Shown: piece after piece, positions 30,867 through 43,555 of the stretch | Position numbering within the stretch: position 1 is the stretch's first letter | Layout of the letters: every line of letters starts with the position of its first letter | Assembly: GCF_027943255.1 (NCBI RefSeq) | Contig: NC_072897.1 | Span: 19,592,044-19,656,043 of the forward strand | Direction of reading: 5' to 3' | DNA: 64,000 nt | Source: Anastrepha obliqua | Lineage: Eukaryota; Arthropoda; Insecta; Diptera; Tephritidae | Position numbers and translations under genes: made by a program | Notes under the pieces: model-generated | What the model saw: only the letters and a program-made list of their open reading frames with translations | Told to the model about the DNA's origin: nothing | The model's database searches: none

Positions 30867-33394
30867 CCAGTCATCTGGTAGTTTGACCTGGAAAGTTTTC
30901 CGGGAGTTTTGAAACTGTATAATTTTTATAGATTTTGGGATGCTCTTTTCGAATTTCAACTCTGCCACCTCGTATCTGCGACGCTAGCTCCGCCACATTG
31001 GAAAAATTCTCGCATTTTATGAGAAAGACATCTGTATACAAAATTAAACTAGAGATAATTTCCTACATTTTATGTTATTACGATTTTTTTGTAAAATCAA
31101 TAGTTTTTGGCATATGAGCGCCACAAAGTACATTTTAATATGCGTTTTCAAAAAAAACTCATTTCCACACCACCTTGAGGTAGAGTAAGCGGCGCGTTTT
31201 TTTATTGTGATGTCCCCTGTAGGCCGTATCCACATGTGGTGCACACTTTCGAAAATTTAGCGCAATCACCAACGTTTTTACGAAGCATTTTAACCCAGCT
31301 TTTCTGCATCCACAGGCCTTGTGACATCCCTTTTTACATTTACAAGAAATAAGTTTTAACACGGATTCTGGAGCTGGGGGCTCGAGTGTCGTAAAAGGAA
31401 CTAACCCATTTTTGTTTCTGTTCCATCCCCATTGTTCTGCATTTTATTCATTCTTGTACCACTGCTGAACCTGGTGATAGGTTTGGAATGAAGGCTGTCG
31501 TGCTGCTGCCTCTGTTGGTGGTAGGGTCGCAATATTAAATTTATTCTTATATGCTGATTTTGTGAAGTATGCATATCTGTACTAATTTAAAGACATGATT
31601 TTCTTACTTTTCACATCACTAACCGTATAATTCAAGAAGAAAACGTTCTCCTGCTGTAGCAATAATCTCTGGATCGACGTTTGGATTTTTAAATACCTGA
31701 ATAGCCTGGTTTAAATTAGGATTTTTTCGGAGTACATTAATGAATTTCATTTCTCCTTGATAAAAGAGTGTACATGTTGTATCACAGCCACTGAATGCAT
31801 GCAGCAATAGAATATGATCTGCAGCTGTTTGATCTATAATACTTTCAGTGGAATATATTTGTTAGGTAATTTTACCTTTTCCTGATCGCGTACATAGAGC
31901 TGTCAAAAGAATAAGAAGATCTATATCTTCGCCGAGCACTATTACGGTGTCGAACGCTAGTGAAACACGTATTGCGGTATTGATGATTAGCGTATCCGCA
32001 TCTTCTGTGGCTTGTGAGACCATGAAATATTAAGCTTCAATTTTTGTTTTCAACATTTTAATGAGGCGGTTCTTGTTCGCATCATTTCCCCGAAAATAGC
32101 TTGTGACACAGTTGGAATCATTGTCTCATCATAAAGTATGTCTACTGAAGCAGTTATTCGTGATCGTCGGGATCGCTCCGCAAATTTAGTACTACAGTTT
32201 GCTACATTTTCAGGACATCCGTCGAATACGATTATGGCATTGGATTTTTATTATATTTAGATCGAACGTACGTGATGTAGTTACTGCAAATAGATGAAAA
32301 TGGTTCACCACGATGCCAAATGACTCGGTGTAATAAGTGCCCTCCGTCGATGACATACTATACATTGCATCGTCAACATTTATGCCTCCAGAATGTTTCT
32401 TAAATGTCTTGTACAATTGCTTGACCCCAATCATCATTACGAGCTCTAGCAAGTTCAGAAATACTATTTTTCATTGATAATTTTCGAACACTGTACACAA
32501 CGCTACGCTTGCACAACCGCTTCTGCTTTTGTTTTGCTATAAACTCTGCTCTTATTTCATCAGCACATAAAAAATAATGCTCTGTGAAAGAAAATGTTGG
32601 GTACGAGGATCGCAGTGGTAGTTGAGGTGTCGTGACATCACTTCCCCTACGCAATGATGCAGCGATTAACTTTTCATTGTTGTTTCGTTTTCGACACACA
32701 TCATGAACCACTATCGATTTTACTCCCGCCAAAAGTTTAACTTTATTATCATTTCTTTTAAGACTGATTTACGAAAACCCTCCTATCATTTTTCCTTCAC
32801 TTCAATAGTTTCGTTTTCTAATAATGGATTATCACAAATAAAACAATTTATTTCATCAGAAGCCATGACTCTAAAAACACAAACTACACTATAAAACGAT
32901 AGACGTATACTGATGACTCAGTCTAAACAAGATACTTCTCTTCAGTTCTACCGACAGATGTTTCGTTGAAGGTCGAGAGAGAAAGCGGCCCTTCAACAAA
33001 GGCGACACATTACCCTTACGCCTGCTTTTCTAAAACCTGCTATAGTAGAAGATTATTGTAGAGAAATATACGAAAAAACGTAGGTGAATATTACTTTGTG
33101 GCGCTCGTAAGCCAAAAACTATTGATTTTATAAAAAAATCGTAATAACATAAAATGTAGGAAATTATCTCTAGTTTAATTTTGTATACAGATGTTTTTAT
33201 CGTAAAATGCGTCGGAATTGAGATATTGTAAAAAAACGTGCCATTTTTTCAATATGGCGGCGCTAACGTCGCAAATACGAGGTGGCAGAGTTGAAATTCG
33301 AAAAGAGCATCCCAAAATCTATAAGAATTACCTAGTTTGAAAACCTCCCGGAAAACTTTCCAGGTAACTCCCTTTTGTTTTACCAAATGACTGG
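30867..33394 (-). mobile_element. E1 element, copy D, both inverted repeats present
   Basis: 2528 bases. Closest to copy E. The right repeat keeps the gaattgagatattg block that B has lost. Confidence 0.75.
31159..32866 (-). pseudogene. E1 PIN-like/CXC-domain protein, copy D
   Basis: The same stops as B plus a private Asp-to-Gly change in the SGDIN segment (SGGIN), shared with E. The N-terminal piece 32732-32400 (VCRKRNN..FLCADE) and the CXC piece 31362-31159 are the best-kept blocks. Confidence 0.6.
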
Positions 33395-33650
33395 ATTACT
33401 GGATAGTATTCACGTATAGGTCGAACTCAGCGGCAAACTTGACAACTGTGTACCCGGAACAATCGACCGACATATCCTTCTCCTCAGTTTATCGTGAAAG
33501 TCGTTTACTACGACAACTATGTTCAACGTTGAGAGAACAACTCCTTATAGAGCGCCCGAACTTAGCTCTCACTGGTGAGAAACGCTGCTAAAATTTGGCG
33601 AAACTATTCTGTTGCTAAGCATTTGATATATGTAAGGTTTTCTTGATATA

Positions 33651-34770
33651 CAGGGTGAACGATATGACGTGTTATCAACTTCACACTGCTTGTATCTGTA
33701 AAACAGCTCATGACATCAACGTTACAATTGTTCTAATGACAGTTCAATATATTGTTTATAAGCCATCAAAAGCATTTGCGTCTCAGTTTTGTTGAATTTT
33801 TTTTCTGTGATGGAATTCAAACGTAATAGTGTGATTGCGTTATATTTGGCTGGAAATCACAACCAGCCATTGTTCGTGAGCTCAGTCACCTCAAAGTGAA
33901 TAAAATGTTTGTGTATCGCACTATAAAACGTTATAATGATACTTGTAGCATTGCAAAACGCTATGGAGGTGGAACAATAAAAACCGCAAAAACGCCAGAA
34001 ATGGTTCGGAAAGTGAAGGCTCGACTTGAACGAAATCTACGTCGAAGTGGAAGAAAAATTGCCAAAGAACTGAAAATATCGCAAGACAGCATTCGACGCA
34101 TATTGAAAAATCAGCTCAAGGTCAAGGCTTAATAGTTCCAAAAAGCACACCATCTTTCACCCCAGCAAAAAAAATTTCAGTGCGAAAGAGCAAAGGAGTT
34201 GTTGCGCTAGCACGAACGTGGCGAATTTCCTAACACTGTGTTTTCTGATGAAAAAAATGTCCCAATTGAGCAGTTCATAAACAGTCAAAACGATCGTCTT
34301 TACTTGACCGAACGCTCATACGAGAATTTGAGGCTACGTATGGTCACTCGAAGCAATTTCCCATCGCAAGTAATGGTTTGGGTCGCAGTTACCGTTGATA
34401 GACGCTCTCCAATCGCTTTTATCGAGCCTGGTGTCAAAGTGAATGCGACTTGTTATCGGGAAAATGTTTTAGAAGCTGCTTTAGAGCTGTGGACACGCAG
34501 ACATTTCGGTCATAGACCATGGACTTTCCAACAGGACTCGGCACCATCTCATAAAGCTCGTGTGAATCAAGAATGGTTAAAAAATCATGTTCCACACTTC
34601 ATTTCGCCCACACAATGGCTTTCCAATTCGCCAGACGCAAATCCGATGGACCATTCCACATTCCTGGTCCATTTTGGAGAGCAAGGTGAGGAGTAAAAAA
34701 TATGCCAGTATGCATGCGCTGAAAAAAGCGATTATACACAAAATTCGCGATACTTTTTGAACACACCTCG
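33651..34770 (+). mobile_element. maT-like mariner relative, copy D
   Basis: Uninterrupted, same limits as copy B. Confidence 0.6.
33810..34760 (+). pseudogene. DD37D mariner-type transposase, copy D
   Basis: B-type pattern: FSDEKN kept, open through the third Asp (34238-34696), with the shifts after LKNQ and at LESKV. It reads RKIAKE in the binding domain where B and E read RKMAKE. Confidence 0.8.
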
Positions 34771-34896
34771 TATATAATGTTATAATTGTCAATTCAAACC
34801 CCACTCATAATTTGAACTACATATACATATATGAACAGTATAGTAACATTTTAATTAACGCAAGTGGCATTTTAAATTAACGATTTGTTACTAATA

Positions 34897-36114
34897 TCAG
34901 GTTTTTTAAAGGTGGTCTTAAAATTAATAAAAAAGATGTTTGAAGTATTTATTAATCAATAATATATTTTCCTTCATTATTTACATGGTTTAGGCAACCT
35001 TTTAATTCCCTGCCCGAAAAATTGTTTGCCCTTGGGGCCAAAATACGCTTCGATATCCCTTTTTATGGCTTCTTTCGAGGAGTAGTTCTTGTTACTCATA
35101 TGGGATTGAAGTCCACGAAAAAGGTGATAATCACAAAGTGCAATATCCGGAGAGTATGGTGGATGCGGCATTAGCTCCAATCCGAGCTCGTTCAGCTTGT
35201 CTAATGTTTGCCTTGCGGTATGAGGTCTTGCGTTGTCGTGGTGAAACAAAACTTTAGGTCTATTCACTAAAGACGGTCGAATTTTGTTAAGTGCCTTATT
35301 CAGGATTGATATCGTTATCGTCTGGTTTGGTTCCAGAAGTTCATAATAAACAATACCGGCCATATCCCACCAAATAGACAGGAGAATCTTCTTGGGGTCA
35401 AGGTCATATCTAGGGGTCGGTTCTGGTGTTTCATCTTTATCTAACCATTGGCGTTTGCGAACAGGATTATTGTAAAGGACCCATTTTTCATCACCAGTAA
35501 CGATACGGTTCAAAAAACTTTCATTTTCAAGCCGTTGCAGCAGCTGAGAACACACATGCTGAAGGTTGGCGCGGAAAGTCTATGCGGAACCCATTTTCCC
35601 AGCTTTGATACCTTTCCCAACTGAACCAGGTGCCTGCGAACTCTTCCATGCGATGAATTTAACCTCTGAGCTATCATATCGACTGTCAAATTTGGCTCAG
35701 CTTCCACGAGTTCGAGCAAGGCGTCGGAGTTAAAGACTTCAGGACGACCAGCGCGCGGGGCATCCTCCACTTCGCAGTTACCCCTTCGGAATTTTGAAAA
35801 CCGCTTTTGCGCAGTCCTTACGCTGACGATATCCTCTCCGTGAACAGTGTTTATTTCTGCAGCAGCATTTGTTGCATTTTTACCACTTTTATAAAAAAAA
35901 TACAAAATATGCCTCTTATACGCGTTTGAAGATTCCATTTTATTTTTTAACAACACGTGCTTCTATCCGCGATTAAAATTACGTGTTGAATGCACAATAT
36001 ATCAAAGAAAATATAAATAGCTCCGTTATATTACGCGAATAATTTTTTGTATGCAAAAATCATACAAAAGGGAAATTATGGGTAAAATACGCACGAACTT
36101 ATGGACTGGCCTGA
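34897..36114 (-). mobile_element. E3 mariner, copy D, mosaic of both monomer flavours, no nested element
   Basis: 1218 bases. Its left part (to about 35840) follows B/E/G, with the deleted left terminal repeat. Its right part and the following spacer follow A/C/F (aatacaaaatatgcctctta, ggactggcctga). The rosa site is empty here. Confidence 0.88.
34977..35938 (-). pseudogene. E3 DD34D mariner transposase, copy D
   Basis: The catalytic part is open in one piece (35555-34977) with all three Asp and Lys where B has a stop. Only the shared frameshift after HRLSA separates it from the binding domain, making this, with E and G, among the least damaged E3 genes here. Confidence 0.88.
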
Positions 36115-36674
36115 TATATTTTCACTGCTGTTCCCATGTCACCAAACGCGCTTATGCAAAATTTTAAAAATTCTGAAAGTGTTTACGAAATTTGCATTAG
36201 ATAAAATGCACTGGTCAAATCGTCCCTCAGTTATTTAATTGTTTAGCTTTTTCATATCTAATAGCGTACTAAGTTAAGCTCGGTTTTTTCTTTGCAGAAA
36301 CCAAATAATGCCTTCAATGAGCCTACTGCAAAATGCATTACGATTGTGTAATGAATATGCAGAATACGTATACTTGAGCATTACTTTAAATATACCTTAA
36401 AGTTAAATATTTTTAAAATTTTCTTTAATTTATCCAAGTAGCTTGTAAGGTTCACTTGTAGATGATTAGAAATAAGTAAGTATTGAAAAGTTCGGATTTA
36501 GAAATAAAAGTAAGACTAGTTTCGATCGTATCATCAATACAGGGTTTTGATAGTCTCATGGCTGTCGAAATAAACGTTCACAAGTGAGCAAAATTTTTAA
36601 GAATTGGAGTCTCCTGTACTTGTGTGAAATTTGTAGCCCATTCCGCTAAGTCTCATTGCGGCTTGCGTGTGTAC
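36115..36674. other. Spacer S1, left part, before LTR element 2
   Basis: Same sequence as 22437-22996 up to gtgtgtac. No gene. Confidence 0.7.
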
Positions 36675-37237
36675 TGTAGTATGTTCACTTATCGAATGCT
36701 CACTGTACTCAGTTGAATGCATAAATATTATTACAAACACATTGTAGCACTTGACTACAATATTCATATAAACAATGTGCAAGCACTTGTGGTAATACGA
36801 TCCCTGGGCCATTGCCCTGATGCTCACTGTACTCAGTTGAATGCATAAATATTATTACAAACACATTGTAGCACTTGACTACAATATTCACATAAACAAT
36901 GTGCAAGCACTTGTGGTAACACGATCCCTTGGACATTGCCCTGCATGGACATTACCGCATCGGCATATTTGATATGCGCCGACGGTTCAACAACCAAGTG
37001 AACATATTACCTCCTCCCCGCCGTTACGAGCCGCGTCAGCCCTTAGACGTTCTTATGTAAACAATACATAAAGAATTATACATAAGCTGACCGCGCCTCT
37101 GCCGGCGTCCCTGACAGCGCAGCCACGCTGTCTTTAGCTGTAAGAACCAGATTGTAATAACTAAAAATTCAATCAATAAATGACACTCGTAGTGACGAGT
37201 CAAGCAAACGGAACATTTCTGATTATTTAACAATACA
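36675..37237 (+). repeat. 5' LTR, element 2
   Basis: 563 bases; G at 37150, as in the 5' LTR of element 1. Contains the 124-base tandem pair at 36696-36943. Confidence 0.95.
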
Positions 37238-37251
37238 TGGCGGCCGTGACA
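37238..37251 (+). promoter_or_regulatory. Primer binding site, element 2
   Basis: tggcggccgtgaca, unchanged from element 1. Confidence 0.7.
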
Positions 37252-37405
37252 AAGTCCTGGAGTCAAGCAGCAGGAGGAAAGAAAGCTATGCCAACAACAT
37301 ATACAAAGTATTGAAGCAGCTGGACGCTGGACAACTTTACATCGCAAAAAGGCAAAGAGCAGGAACAGCGTTGGAAACTAACTTGTCTGAGTGAGTAGAG
37401 GTTCA

Positions 37406-37801
37406 ATGAATGCAGTAATTAAAAAGAAAAAAGCCGGAAGAAGCGGCATACGAGTACGCCTCCAAAAGAGGAAGGCGGAAATTCTCAAACTATTGTTTGC
37501 CACCAACCCACCATTACGTTGGGAGGCATCAATAGCACTACAAGCCGAGCTAGATCAGATTGATCAAGCCCAGAAGGCAAACCATAAGCATTCAACCTCT
37601 ACCACCACACAAAGACATATAAAAATAATTGATAAAACTATTCCCAAATTAAACCAGCCAGGAGCAATAAAAGCCCAGCTTAGTAAACCAGCCAAGAAGT
37701 GCCCAACCGACTGCGAGGGACCATTGGACAGTGCGTTCTGCCAATACACGTGCAAGCACTGCACGGCAGCGGATCCGAACACCAAGACGAACAACAACTA
37801 G
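37406..37801 (+). CDS. Leader ORF a, element 2
   Basis: 131 codons, same protein as in element 1. One G-to-A change lies in the leader just upstream (ggaaact for ggaagct, near 37377), outside the ORF. Confidence 0.45.
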   Translation: MNAVIKKKKAGRSGIRVRLQKRKAEILKLLFATNPPLRWEASIALQAELDQIDQAQKANHKHSTSTTTQRHIKIIDKTIPKLNQPGAIKAQLSKPAKKCPTDCEGPLDSAFCQYTCKHCTAADPNTKTNNN

Positions 37802-38129
37802 AAACATCAAACGCGAGAGGCACCCCGCCGCTTGCGTCAACGAGGGAGCGCCAGCGTGCCAGATCCGGCGAAGACCAGCTGGTGCAGATGGACGATCAAC
37901 AGCAGCAGAATTTAGATATATTTATATAATACAAAAAAAAATATTGTAATTAATTTAAGACAAATATTGTAAGCGGAAGCGATAACTGCATTGCCCGCTA
38001 GAGTATGGCCAGTGAAGCCATACAAACCACTAGGTAGGAGATCGCTGTTGATCGAATCAGGAAAAATTAATTAAATTAAAATTGACTCCTAAATGAACAT
38101 TAACGTTAGAAATAACAAAACTAAAATAT

Positions 38130-38396
38130 ATGAGCAGAAACAGTATAAGTAAATTTGATGATATATATATAATAACACCCAGAATGGGGTTAATTGATAC
38201 CAAAACAGTGGACTCCACTGCAAATGTAATAAATAAAATAGAATCGTCAAATACTGATATGAAAATGACAAACATATTGTTACTGATAATCGTTATTATT
38301 ATGTGTGCATATATTATTTACAAAGCTTACATCCTACATAATAAATGTATAAAAAAGAGAGCCTTAAGCCAAGCTAACGATCTTGATAAAATCTGA
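38130..38396 (+). CDS. Leader ORF b, membrane microprotein, element 2
   Basis: 88 residues, identical to element 1; one predicted membrane helix near residues 47-67 and a basic tail. Confidence 0.45.
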   Translation: MSRNSISKFDDIYIITPRMGLIDTKTVDSTANVINKIESSNTDMKMTNILLLIIVIIMCAYIIYKAYILHNKCIKKRALSQANDLDKI

Positions 38397-38497
38397 AAAT
38401 AATATACAAGCACACACGATTCTCATGGTAATGTGTTTATATATACAAAAAAAAAAAAAACTTTTATATATATACATATACATAATGAATCCCAGGC

Positions 38498-39868
38498 ATG
38501 GAATGGGAGCAACTAACCCTAAATATCCGTGAACTAAAAGAAAAATTTGATAAATCTTACAAATGTGTAAGCCAGAATAGGTCAATACAAAAGGATACTT
38601 TAAATAAACATGCGAAAATTCTTGTAGAAACATTTAATGATGCAAGAATATTAGTGCATGATAATAGACGCATAATAAATAAAACTAACTGGTCAAAAAT
38701 ATCAAAATTGTTGATCAAATTACGTTTAAATTTATATAACGTCAAAGAAAAGTATCAGCTAGATATTTTCATTCCAACAGTGTTAAATTCACCATTAACA
38801 CTACATGGAGAAGAAGATCAGAAATCAGTTGAAACAGATTTAGATTCAGATCCTGAATCAAACGAAGAAACTGACATAAAAGAAAACGACCTAAAAGATC
38901 TTACTATTCCTGCACAAATCACTTTATCTGAAGAAGATAATGAGATAGAACAGGAAGAAGGATCGAATTCTAGCACAAGCTCAGCAGACACAGAAGAATA
39001 CATCATGACAGACGTAAACGCCCAAAGGGCATACATAAAGGACATATCGAATGCCATTCCAGAATTCAATGGACAGAAAATACATCTTCAAAGATTCGTA
39101 ACAGCTTTGAAGTTAATAAATCTGACAAAAGGCACATTCGAAGAAATAGCTGTTGAGGTCATTAAGTCAAAAATTGTTGGCTCAACTCTATACAAAGTCC
39201 AAAATGAAACGACAATTAATGCAATAATCAAAAAATTGCAAGATACTATAGTTGGTGAAACATCCGACGTAGTAAAAGCCAAATTGCCTAAAACAATGCA
39301 AAAAGGGAAAACTGCCGAAAAATTTACGACAGAAATTGACAATTTACGAAAGCTTTTGGAAGCTTCGTATATCGACGAAGGCCTATCAGCCGAACATGCT
39401 GACAAATTCAGCACTAAAGAAGCCATTAACACAATGGTTAAAAATTGCGAACACGGAAAGTTAAAAACAATCCTCGAGGCAGGCAATTTCAAAACAATGG
39501 ATGAAGCCGTCACAAAGTATATACAATGTAGTACCGAAATGACAGGCAATCCCAATTCAATATTGCTAGCCCAAAGGGGCCGTGGTAATTATAACAACAG
39601 GAATAATTATCGCGGTAGAGGCAATGGTAGAGGCAATGGTCGAGGTTATTATAATAATAATAATTATAATAACAACAACCGCAATAATGGCCAGAATAAT
39701 AATTACCAATATAATAATTATAGAGGTAACAATAGAGGAAACAACAGAGTCAACCATAGAGAAAATAACCACCAAAATGGAGGTTATAACCAAAACAGTT
39801 ACAATAATGTAAGGGTGACCCAAAACGCTTCGGGAAACTCCCAACAGCCTTTAGATACTCAGCAGTAA
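38498..39868 (+). CDS. gag: Gag, LTR element 2
   Basis: 456 residues, open. It differs from element 1 by Ser to Pro in the KLSKTMQ segment (reads KLPKTMQ) and Gly to Glu in the RG-rich tail (NHRENNH). These few changes fit recent duplication. Confidence 0.9.
   Translation: MEWEQLTLNIRELKEKFDKSYKCVSQNRSIQKDTLNKHAKILVETFNDARILVHDNRRIINKTNWSKISKLLIKLRLNLYNVKEKYQLDIFIPTVLNSPLTLHGEEDQKSVETDLDSDPESNEETDIKENDLKDLTIPAQITLSEEDNEIEQEEGSNSSTSSADTEEYIMTDVNAQRAYIKDISNAIPEFNGQKIHLQRFVTALKLINLTKGTFEEIAVEVIKSKIVGSTLYKVQNETTINAIIKKLQDTIVGETSDVVKAKLPKTMQKGKTAEKFTTEIDNLRKLLEASYIDEGLSAEHADKFSTKEAINTMVKNCEHGKLKTILEAGNFKTMDEAVTKYIQCSTEMTGNPNSILLAQRGRGNYNNRNNYRGRGNGRGNGRGYYNNNNYNNNNRNNGQNNNYQYNNYRGNNRGNNRVNHRENNHQNGGYNQNSYNNVRVTQNASGNSQQPLDTQQ
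39832..39838 (+). promoter_or_regulatory. -1 frameshift slippery heptamer, element 2
   Basis: GGGAAAC in the same phase (tcG GGA AAC) as element 1. Confidence 0.7.
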
Positions 39869-42800
39869 ATAATAAAATTCATACCATCAATCTCAGCCAA
39901 AACATATACGTAACCTTCACAAATATAAACACAGGGAAAGAACTAGTATTCTTGATAGACACAGGTGCAGATATATCTATATTAAAAGAAAATTCAGATG
40001 TTTTTCAATACATTCAAACTGATCATATAATAAATATACAGGGAATAAGTCAAGAAGTAACCAAATCTAAAGGACTTACTTCCATTGAAATCCAAACCAC
40101 AAATTACATAATCCCCCACGATTTTCACATTGTAAATTTACAATTCGCTATTCCATGTGATGGAATACTAGGAATAGATTTCATTAAAAAATACAACTGT
40201 CAATTAGATTTCAAGCCGTCTGAAGACTGGCTTATAATCAGACCAACTAACTTAAAATACCCAATTTATGTTCCGATAACATACAGTTCTGGCAACAATT
40301 CAATAGTTCTGCCAGCAAGATCACAAGTGATCCGAAAAATTACAATAAACTCAGTAGAAGACAGTGTATTTATTCCAAACCAAGAAATTCTGCATGGTAT
40401 CTACATAGCAAATACCATAGCAACAACCCAAAATGCATTCATAAGAATGCTTAATACAACAAATGAAGATCAGTTAATCAACATAAATAAATTAGAATAT
40501 GAACCACTTTCAAGCTACGAAGTAGTTAAAACAATTCCAGAGAATAGAGAGAAATCTGTACTAAAACAGCTATCAAAGAATTTCCCACCACAATTTCATA
40601 ATCAACTAACAACAATCTGTAAACAATACAGCGATGTATTCGGACTAGAAACCGAACCAATAACCACAAATAATTTTTATAAACAAAAACTGAGATTGAA
40701 GGATGATGAAGAAATATACATTAAAAATTATAGAAATCCTCACAGTCACAAAGACGAAATTCAGAAACAAGTCCAAAAACTAATTGACGACAAAATAGTC
40801 GAACCATCTGTATCTGCTTATAATAGCCCTTTGTTATTAGTACCCAAAAAGTCACTTCCAAATTCGGAAACAAAAAAATGGCGATTAGTAATTGACTATC
40901 GTCAAATTAATAAAAAACTGTTGTCTGATAAATTTCCGCTCCCTAGAATTGATGATATTTTGGATCAACTAGGTAGAGCAAAGTACTTCTCATGCCTGGA
41001 CTTAATGTCAGGTTTTCATCAAATTGAACTTGAAGAAAAATCAAGAGATATTACTTCTTTTTCAACAAACAATGGTTCATATCGCTTCACGCGATTACCA
41101 TTCGGTTTAAAAATAGCGCCAAATTCGTTTCAGAGAATGATGACTATAGCCTTCTCTGGACTTGAACCTTCACAAGCATTCCTTTATATGGATGACTTAA
41201 TAGTCATTGGTTGTTCTGAAAAACAGATGCTCAAAAACTTAACCAATGTTTTTGACAAATGTAGACAACACAATCTAAAGTTACATCCCGAAAAATGCTC
41301 ATTTTTCATGCATGAAGTCACTTTCCTAGGACATAAATGCACAGACAAAGGAATCTTGCCCGACGACAAAAAATACGACGTCATCCAAAATTATCCAGTC
41401 CCACACGATGCGGACAGCGCTAGAAGATTTGTTGCATTTTGTAACTACTACAGAAGATTCATAAAAAATTTTGCTGATTATTCCCGTCACATAACGAAGT
41501 TATGTAAAAAGAATGTAAAATTCGAATGGACAGCTAATTGCCAAAACGCCTTCGAATATCTAAAATCAGCACTAATGAATCCAACACTCCTACAATACCC
41601 AGATTTCAGCAAAGAATTCTGTATTATCACAGATGCTAGTAAGCAAGCATGTGGAGCAGTTCTAACTCAGAACAAAAACGGACTCCAACTCCCAGTTGCA
41701 TACGCATCAAGAGCATTCACAAAAGGTGAAAGCAACAAAAGCACAACAGAACAGGAATTAGCAGCTATTCATTGGGCAATAATATATTTCAGACCATATA
41801 TTTATGGTAGACACTTCACTGTCAAAACAGATCACAGAGCACTTACTTACATATTCTCAATGGTAAATCCAAGTTCGAAACTTACTCGTATGAGACTTGA
41901 ATTAGAGGAATATAATTTCACAGTAGAATATCTAAAGGGCAAAGATAATTTTGTAGCCGATGCGCCATCAAGAATTACAATAAAGGACTTAAAAAACATA
42001 CAAATAAGTAATAAAATTCTGAAAGTCACTACCAGAAATCAAAGTAAACAGTTAAATTCCTGCGCAGGAAAAGAAAAAGAAAAAGAGGATTTGCGAAAGC
42101 AAACTCTAAATACTTCTCAGCCCAACGTATACGAAGTCATTGCAAATGACGAGGTACGAAAAGTAGTGACCTTGCGAATAACAGACTCTCTATGCTTACT
42201 AAAACATGGAAATAAAGTTATAGCAAGAATTGATGTTAGCAATATGTACACCAATGAAATTCTTGACTTAGGTCAGTTCTTTCAAAGGCTTGAAACGGAA
42301 GCCGGTATACTTAATATTAGCCAACTCAAAGTGGCACCGAGCGAAAAGATCTTTGAACTAATTTCAATAGATACTTTTAAAAAAATGGGCAATGAAATAT
42401 TGAAATCTTTAAGAGTAGCGCTACTCCAGCCGGTGACCCTAATACAAAAAGATAAAGAAAAAGAAGCAATACTGTTTACATTCCATGATGATCCAATACA
42501 AGGAGGTCATACAGGAATAGATAGAACAATAGCTAAAATAAAAAGACACTACTATTGGAAAAATATGACTCGTCATATCAAAGAGTATATACGTAGATGT
42601 CCCAAATGCCAAATGTCAAAGACGACATTACACACAAAGACCCCAATGACTCTAACTGAAACTCCAATATATGCTTTCGACAGAGTGATAGTAGATACAA
42701 TTGGTCCATTACCACGCACGGAAAATGGAAATGAATACGCAGTCACTTTAATATGTGATCTGACAAAGTACTTAGTAGCAATTCCAGTTGCAAACAAAAG

Positions 42801-43497
42801 TGCAACAACTGTCGCAAAAGCTATATTCGAATCTTTTATTCTGAAGTACGGTCCAATGAAGACGTTCATTACGGACATGGGAACAGAATATAAAAATTCA
42901 ATTATATCTGACTTGTGCAAATACTTAAAGATAGACAACATAACGTCTACTGCACACCACCATCAGACCGTTGGAACAGTAGAAAGAAGCCACAGAACAT
43001 TCAATGAATATATCCGTTCTTACATATCTGTTGACAAAACAGATTGGGACGTATGGCTACAATATTTCGTATACTGTTTCAACACGACACCCTCTATGGC
43101 ACATAATTATTGTCCATATGAGCTAGTTTTTGGCAAACAGAGTAACTTGCCAAAATATTTTACAAATATAGATAAAATAGAACCTATTTATAATATAGAT
43201 GATTACTCTAAAGAAGTTAAGTTTAGATTAGAATCAGCCTATAAAAGGGCTAGATTACTATTAGAAAAACATAAAAATAGAAATAAAGAATATTACGATA
43301 GGAATATTATAGATAGTAACATAAAAATAGATGACCTAGTTTTATTAAAAAATGAAACAGGCCATAAGCTAGATAAAACATATTTAGGCCCTTATACTGT
43401 AGTAAAAATAGAAGATAACGATAATATAATAATTAAAGACAGTAAAAATAAGAAACAAAAAGTACATAAAGATAGGTTAAAGATTTTCATTTCTTGA
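39832..43497 (+). CDS. pol: Pol, LTR element 2
   Basis: 1221 codons from the slippery site, open, same domain order and catalytic residues as element 1. Residue 398 is Ile (HQIEL), the usual residue in Ty3-type reverse transcriptases. Of the two copies this is the one more likely to encode a normal enzyme. Confidence 0.95.
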   Translation, partial: GKLPTAFRYSAVNNKIHTINLSQNIYVTFTNINTGKELVFLIDTGADISILKENSDVFQYIQTDHIINIQGISQEVTKSKGLTSIEIQTTNYIIPHDFHIVNLQFAIPCDGILGIDFIKKYNCQLDFKPSEDWLIIRPTNLKYPIYVPITYSSGNNSIVLPARSQVIRKITINSVEDSVFIPNQEILHGIYIANTIATTQNAFIRMLNTTNEDQLININKLEYEPLSSYEVVKTIPENREKSVLKQLSKNFPPQFHNQLTTICKQYSDVFGLETEPITTNNFYKQKLRLKDDEEIYIKNYRNPHSHKDEIQKQVQKLIDDKIVEPSVSAYNSPLLLVPKKSLPNSETKKWRLVIDYRQINKKLLSDKFPLPRIDDILDQLGRAKYFSCLDLMSGFHQIELEEKSRDITSFSTNNGSYRFTRLPFGLKIAPNSFQRMMTIAFSGLEPSQAFLYMDDLIVIGCSEKQMLKNLTNVFDKCRQHNLKLHPEKCSFFMHEVTFLGHKCTDKGILPDDKKYDVIQNYPVPHDADSARRFVAFCNYYRRFIKNFADYSRHITKLCKKNVKFEWTANCQNAFEYLKSALMNPTLLQYPDFSKEFCIITDASKQACGAVLTQNKNGLQLPVAYASRAFTKGESNKSTTEQELAAIHWAIIYFRPYIYGRHFTVKTDHRALTYIFSMVNPSSKLTRMRLELEEYNFTVEYLKGKDNFVADAPSRITIKDLKNIQISNKILKVTTRNQSKQLNSCAGKEKEKEDLRKQTLNTSQPNVYEVIANDEVRKVVTLRITDSLCLLKHGNKVIARIDVSNMYTNEILDLGQFFQRLETEAGILNISQLKVAPSEKIFELISIDTFKKMGNEILKSLRVALLQPVTLIQKDKEKEAILFTFHDDPIQGGHTGIDRTIAKIKRHYYWKNMTRHIKEYIRRCPKCQMSKTTLHTKTPMTLTETPIYAFDRVIVDTIGPLPRTENGNEYAVTLICDLTKYLVAIPVANKSATTVAKAIFESFILKYGPMKTFITDMGTEYKNSIISDLCKYLKIDNITSTAHHHQTVGTVERSHRTFNEYIRSYISVDKTDWDVWLQYFVYCFNTTPSMAHNYCPYELVFGKQSNLPKYFTNIDKIEPIYNIDDYSKEVKFRLESAYKRARLLLEKHKNRNKEYYDRNIIDSNIKIDDLVLLKNETGHKLDKTYLGPYTVVKIEDNDNIIIKDSKNKKQKVHKDRLKIFIS

Positions 43498-43555
43498 TTT
43501 ATTAAATACATGTTACTTCACAATCAGTTGACTACTATTATAAAGTACGGTATGG

